Source: Hyperoodon ampullatus (lineage: Eukaryota > Chordata > Mammalia > Artiodactyla > Ziphiidae). Taken from it: a stretch of 64,000 bases of DNA. A program made the position numbers and the translations under genes. Shown here piece by piece: positions 60,286 through 64,000 of this stretch. Where the stretch lies: contig OX457075.1 of the NCBI GenBank assembly GCA_949752795.1, positions 6,686,001 to 6,750,000 on the forward strand. Reading direction: 5' to 3'. How positions within the stretch are numbered: position 1 is the first letter of the stretch; each line of letters opens with the position of its first letter. Below the pieces are notes generated by a model that was not told the origin of the DNA, searched no databases, and was given only the letters and a program-made list of their open reading frames with translations.

Positions 60286-60583
60286 GGTCTTACTCTAGTC
60301 TCAGCCCCTTGGGAAACAGAAGGGCGAAAAGCCGGGTTAAGGATCACCCAAAGTGCCTACGATGACATGCCTAACGTACAAAACAACTCAGTGGCAGAGC
60401 CAGGACCTCATCCTTGATCTCTTGTCTCCCAGGCCTGGGACCGTTCCCTCTGAGACTCCACCTCCAGGCCCTACATCTTCCCTGGACCGCAGGGGAAAAC
60501 TGCAACCCCTTCTCCTCCACCCAAACTATTGGCATCTGGGCTGTTCACTTTAATGATACGCTACCTTGTTATAAAGACGGGCT

Positions 60584-60890
60584 GGGTGACTTCCTTGTTG
60601 GCGCAGTAGTTAAAGAATCCGCCTGCCAATGCAGGGGACACAAGTTCGATTCCCTGGCCCGCGAAGATCCCACATGCTGCGGAGCAACTAAGCCTGTGCG
60701 TCACAACTACTGAGCCCATGCGCCACAACTACTGAAGCCCATGCGCCTAGAACCCATGCTCTGCAATGAAGAGTAGCCCCCGCTCGCTGCACCTAGAGAA
60801 AGCCCGTGTGCAGCAACGAAGACCCAACGCAGCCAAAAATAAATAAATAAATAAATAAAATTTAAAAATTTATTTTAAAATAATAAATAA
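60584..60890 (+). mobile_element. Long-form CHR SINE
   Basis: Head gacttccttgttggcgcagt, long body, (AAAT)n tail. No convincing target duplication, so it is older than the others of its subtype. Confidence 0.88.
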
Positions 60891-60939
60891 AGAGGGACTG
60901 GGGTTTTTAGCACTGTAGGGTTTTGTCTTTTGTTTTTGT

Positions 60940-61235
60940 TGTTTACCAGTAAATTTATTTTATTTTTTTATTGAAGTATAGTTGACTTACACTGTTGTGT
61001 TTATTTCTGTTGTACAGCAAAGTGATTCAGTTATACATGTATATATATATATATATATATTCTTTTTTTTAATATATTCTTTTCCATTGTGGTTTATCAC
61101 AGGATACTGAATACAGTTCTCTGGGCTACACAGTAGGACCTTGTTGTGTATCCATTCTCTATGTAAAAGCTTTCATCTGCTGACCCCAAACTCCCACTCC
61201 ATCCCTCCCCTGCCCTCCTCCCCGCTCAGCAACCA
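60940..61235 (-). mobile_element. LINE-1 3' end with (AT)n
   Basis: Antisense LINE-1 3' UTR: attgaagtatagttgactta, then ctgttgtacagcaaagtgat and gggctacacagtaggacctt. Flanked by tagcactgtag at 60,908 and 61,237. An internal (AT)n run lies at about 61,040-61,060. Confidence 0.82.
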
Positions 61236-61404
61236 CTAGCACTGTAGTTTTATGTGTGCTGTTTTCATCTCCCCAACTAAACCTGAAGCTTCCTGGTGGC
61301 AAAGACCTCTCTGAATTCCCCTCCACATCATCTTCAGGACCCTGCACAGGACGGAGCACACATATCCGTTGGAGGAAAGAGGCAGACAAAGAGGAAGCGT
61401 GCAG

Positions 61405-61640
61405 ACGCTGAAGTCAGACAGACCTGGCTCCAGGGCCCGCTCTGCATTTACCACCTGCATGGCCTTGAACAAAGCCACTGACCATCTCTGCACCTTGCAG
61501 AGAAAGTGAGAGAGAGTCCCCCCGGGGCCCCAGGATTACTGGGAGGACCTAACGAGATAACACATGCCAAGCATTCCACACCATGGCTGGTATATGGCAA
61601 CCACTCAGTAAGTATAACCTGCAGTTAGTAATACTAGTAG
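61405..61640 (+). mobile_element. MIR
   Basis: agacctggctccagggcccg, then tggccttgaacaaagccact and tatggcaaccactcagtaag. The CHR SINE at 61,666 lies just beyond it. Confidence 0.65.
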
Positions 61641-61665
61641 CAGTGCTAGTAAAAACAGGCTCCCA

Positions 61666-61876
61666 GGGCTTCCCTGGTGGCGCAGTGGTTGAGAGTCCGC
61701 CTGCCGATGCAGGGGACACGGGTTTGTGCCCCGGTCCAGGAAGATCCCACACGCCACGGAGCGGCTGGGCCCGTGAGCCATGGCCGCTGAGCCTGCGCGT
61801 CCGGAGCCTGTGCTCCGCAACGGGAGAGACCACAACAGTGAGAGGTCCGCGTACCGCAAAAAAAAAAAAAAAAAAA
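61666..61876 (+). mobile_element. CHR SINE
   Basis: Young subtype. Exact 14-bp duplication aaaaacaggctccc on both sides; A tail of about 23. Confidence 0.94.
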
Positions 61877-62449
61877 AAAAACAGGCTCCCAAGCACCGAC
61901 TTGCAAGTGGTTTAAACAGGCAAAGATCAAAGACCTGAGTTCAGAAAAAATCCTGCTTATTAATGCCTATTAAATACCTAAACTATTATATCAGGTGTCT
62001 CCTTTTCCTTATAAACTTAAGATGTTCAGTAACTACACACAGTCCCCAGTGTCCTTCTCCACAGGGAAAGGCCAACTCCCCTCCCCCCCAGTTTGCTTTC
62101 CCGGGTCACCTCCCATCCATCTCCTCCTGACTCCTGGCTCCCTGCTTCGCCCCACTCTGCAGAGCTTGCATTGGGTGTAGACTCCATCCCCAGTCCCAGG
62201 AGAGCAGTGCTGGACACTTTGCATTTCACAGAGGCGTCCCTTCTGATAGCCTCATTCATTCATTCAATGAGCTCATATTTATCAAATGCTGGACACTTGG
62301 ATCAACAGCCAGACGAGCACCTGCCCTCTAGAGGACCTCCCAGCCCTGAGAGTCCCCCAGCTTCTCTTTCTTAATCACAGACTCACCTTGGAGAGCTCTC
62401 CTTCCTCCCAAGCAGCATTAGGATGACTGTCTCATTCTCAGCAATAATA

Positions 62450-62610
62450 GCAGACGAGCTGGATTCAGACGGCCAGGGTTAGAATACCGGCTCAGTCACT
62501 TGCTTATGACAAAACCATGGGCAAATTTCTTTCCCTCTCTGCTTCACCCACCTCACCTTTAGAATGAGGATAATGATGCCTACCAACTAGACCTGCCGGA
62601 ATGAAATGAA
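62450..62610 (+). mobile_element. MIR
   Basis: gccagggttagaataccggc, then ctttagaatgaggataatga and gatgcctaccaactag. Confidence 0.65.
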
Positions 62611-62639
62611 AACCCCATGAGCCTATATGGGATAAGAAC

Positions 62640-62757
62640 CTAAAACAAGAGTGGATATATGCATACGTATAACTGATTCACTTTGCTATACACCTGAAAC
62701 TAACACAACACTGTAAATCAACTATATTCCAATAAAAAGTAAATAAATAAATAAAAA
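62640..62757 (+). mobile_element. LINE-1 3' end, short
   Basis: gtataactgattcactttgc, then cacctgaaactaacacaaca and ctatattccaataaaaagta, followed by an (AAAT)n tail. Confidence 0.75.
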
Positions 62758-62835
62758 TATGAGAGGGAGATAATAAAAACATTTTTCTAAATGTTTTATT
62801 TAGAAAAAGTGAAAAAGTCTTAAAGTTAGACTAAT

Positions 62836-63195
62836 TGCTTTTTTAAAATAAATTTATTTATTTATTTAATTTTGGCTGCATTGGGTCTTCGTTGCTGCAC
62901 GTGGGCTTTCTCTGGCTGTGGTGAGCGGGGACTACTCTTCGTTGCAGTGCGCAGACTTCTCATTGTGGTGGCTTCTCTTGTTTCGGAGCACGGGCTATAG
63001 GCGCATAGGCTTCAGTAGTTGTGGCACATGGGCTCAGTAGTTGTGGCTCGCGGGCTCTAGAGCGCAGGCTCAGTAGTTGTGGCGCACGGGCTTAGTTGCT
63101 CTGCGGCATGTGGGATCTTCTCGGACCAGGGATCGAACCCGTGTCCCCTGCATTGGCAGGCGGATTCTTAACCACTGTGCCACCAGGGAAGTCCC
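62836..63195 (-). mobile_element. Long-form CHR SINE
   Basis: Reverse copy of the long subtype, intact from the AT-rich tail to the tRNA head. Duplication aaagttagactaa and aagttagagtaa. Confidence 0.93.
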
Positions 63196-63196
63196 A

Positions 63197-64000
63197 AGTT
63201 AGAGTAACTGTATCCAAAATACCTACTAACTGTTATGCAATAAAATCATTTATATACTCAAAAAAAAAAACCAATGAAGTCTTTAGAACAGTGTGTGGCA
63301 CATAGTAATAAATGCTCACTGATACCATTTTACAACTTACAAAAAAGATCTACCCTTTAGTTGGAACGGCTGTTTGGCGTTAACACAACAAAGTGCTAAG
63401 CTAACCACTGAAGAAGAAGTAAAATGTTCTGAACTATTGCTATGTCACAGCAAGACTCTCCTTTTTTAGGCACCTGCCAAGCCAGCTAAAACCTCTGCTT
63501 CCAGGGAAAACGTAAAGAATCTCGAGCAGGGACCACAAGTTCTATTTGTAACTCAAACTCAAAGAAGGCTCTAGAACAAAGAGCATCCTGACAGCTCAGG
63601 GGGCAGAGAGGTGCAGGAGGCTGCCCTGGGCAGGGTGCAACCTGCTGCAGGGGCTGACCCCAGAGACCCCAGCAAGGTGGCCCGAGGCACAGCGTCCGAG
63701 GGAAGTGCAGGTTCTGGAACCAAGGGACAGCCAAATCAGAGGGCAGGACGCAGCAAGGGAAATCCCGAGCACTGGCAACAGTTGAGAGATCCGAGATGGT
63801 GGCAGTGTGGTCCTGGGTGATCCGTCACCAACAGCAAGGCTCTCAGCCTGTGGCCCAGGGCGTGAAGGAGGGTCCAGTCTCAGGGGAGGGAGCTGGCAAC
63901 AGCTGGGCAGGGTTCCCCAAGCATGTGGATTTCGGTTAACAACAGTCCTGGCAGGAAGCATGGCACTAAGCAGGTAAATCAGGACAAAAGTCCACTCGAA
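63197..64000. other. PLEKHA2 5' intron, end of window
   Basis: Unique sequence, GC-rising after 63,590. I see no PLEKHA2 exon 1-3; the 47 N-terminal codons must lie beyond the window. Confidence 0.45.

Overview
The window is nuclear DNA from a mammal, almost certainly a cetacean. About twenty copies of CHR-type (tRNA-derived) SINEs are scattered through it. Many have long pure A tails and clean target-site duplications. No Bov-tA or BovB elements, which fill ruminant genomes, are visible. LINE-1, MIR, L2, MER5A-like and MLT1-like repeats make up most of the other recognisable interspersed DNA.

The locus corresponds to human 8p11.22, in reverse orientation: TM2D2 - HTRA4 - PLEKHA2. Reading from high to low coordinates, the minus strand carries ten coding exons of PLEKHA2 (TAPP2) from 50,902 to 22,536. 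They have perfect splice phases and encode 378 residues, which is the human 425-residue protein minus its first 47. The first coding exons lie beyond 64,000. A long, nearly repeat-free 3' UTR follows, from about 22,535 to 18,940. Within 300 bp of its likely poly(A) signal begins HTRA4, also on the minus strand: exon 1 lies in a CpG island at 18.3-18.65 kb and the last exon ends at 2,454. The first 2 kb may be the 3' UTR of TM2D2 on the plus strand, converging on HTRA4, but no TM2D2 coding sequence is visible.

PLEKHA2 looks functional: two PH domains (the first incomplete here), the basic phosphoinositide-binding stretch and a C-terminal PDZ-binding S-D-V. HTRA4 looks like a unitary pseudogene. 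Exons 2-5 keep their frame, splice sites and catalytic His, Asp and Ser. Exon 1 needs more than one reading frame, exon 6 is shortened and lacks a GT donor where expected, and exon 8 has an in-frame stop plus frame disruption in the PDZ domain. A 6.8-kb LINE-1 with a 15-bp target-site duplication sits in intron 5, itself interrupted by a SINE.

The remainder is intronic: PLEKHA2 introns hold SINEs, four truncated LINE-1 3' ends carrying a G-rich tract, nested MIRs, an MLT1-like solo LTR at 40.76-41.18 kb, and one unexplained CpG-rich patch at 47.95-48.45 kb. I found no CRISPR array, operon, structural RNA gene or novel multi-gene system. The most interesting signal is the decay of HTRA4 beside an intact PLEKHA2.
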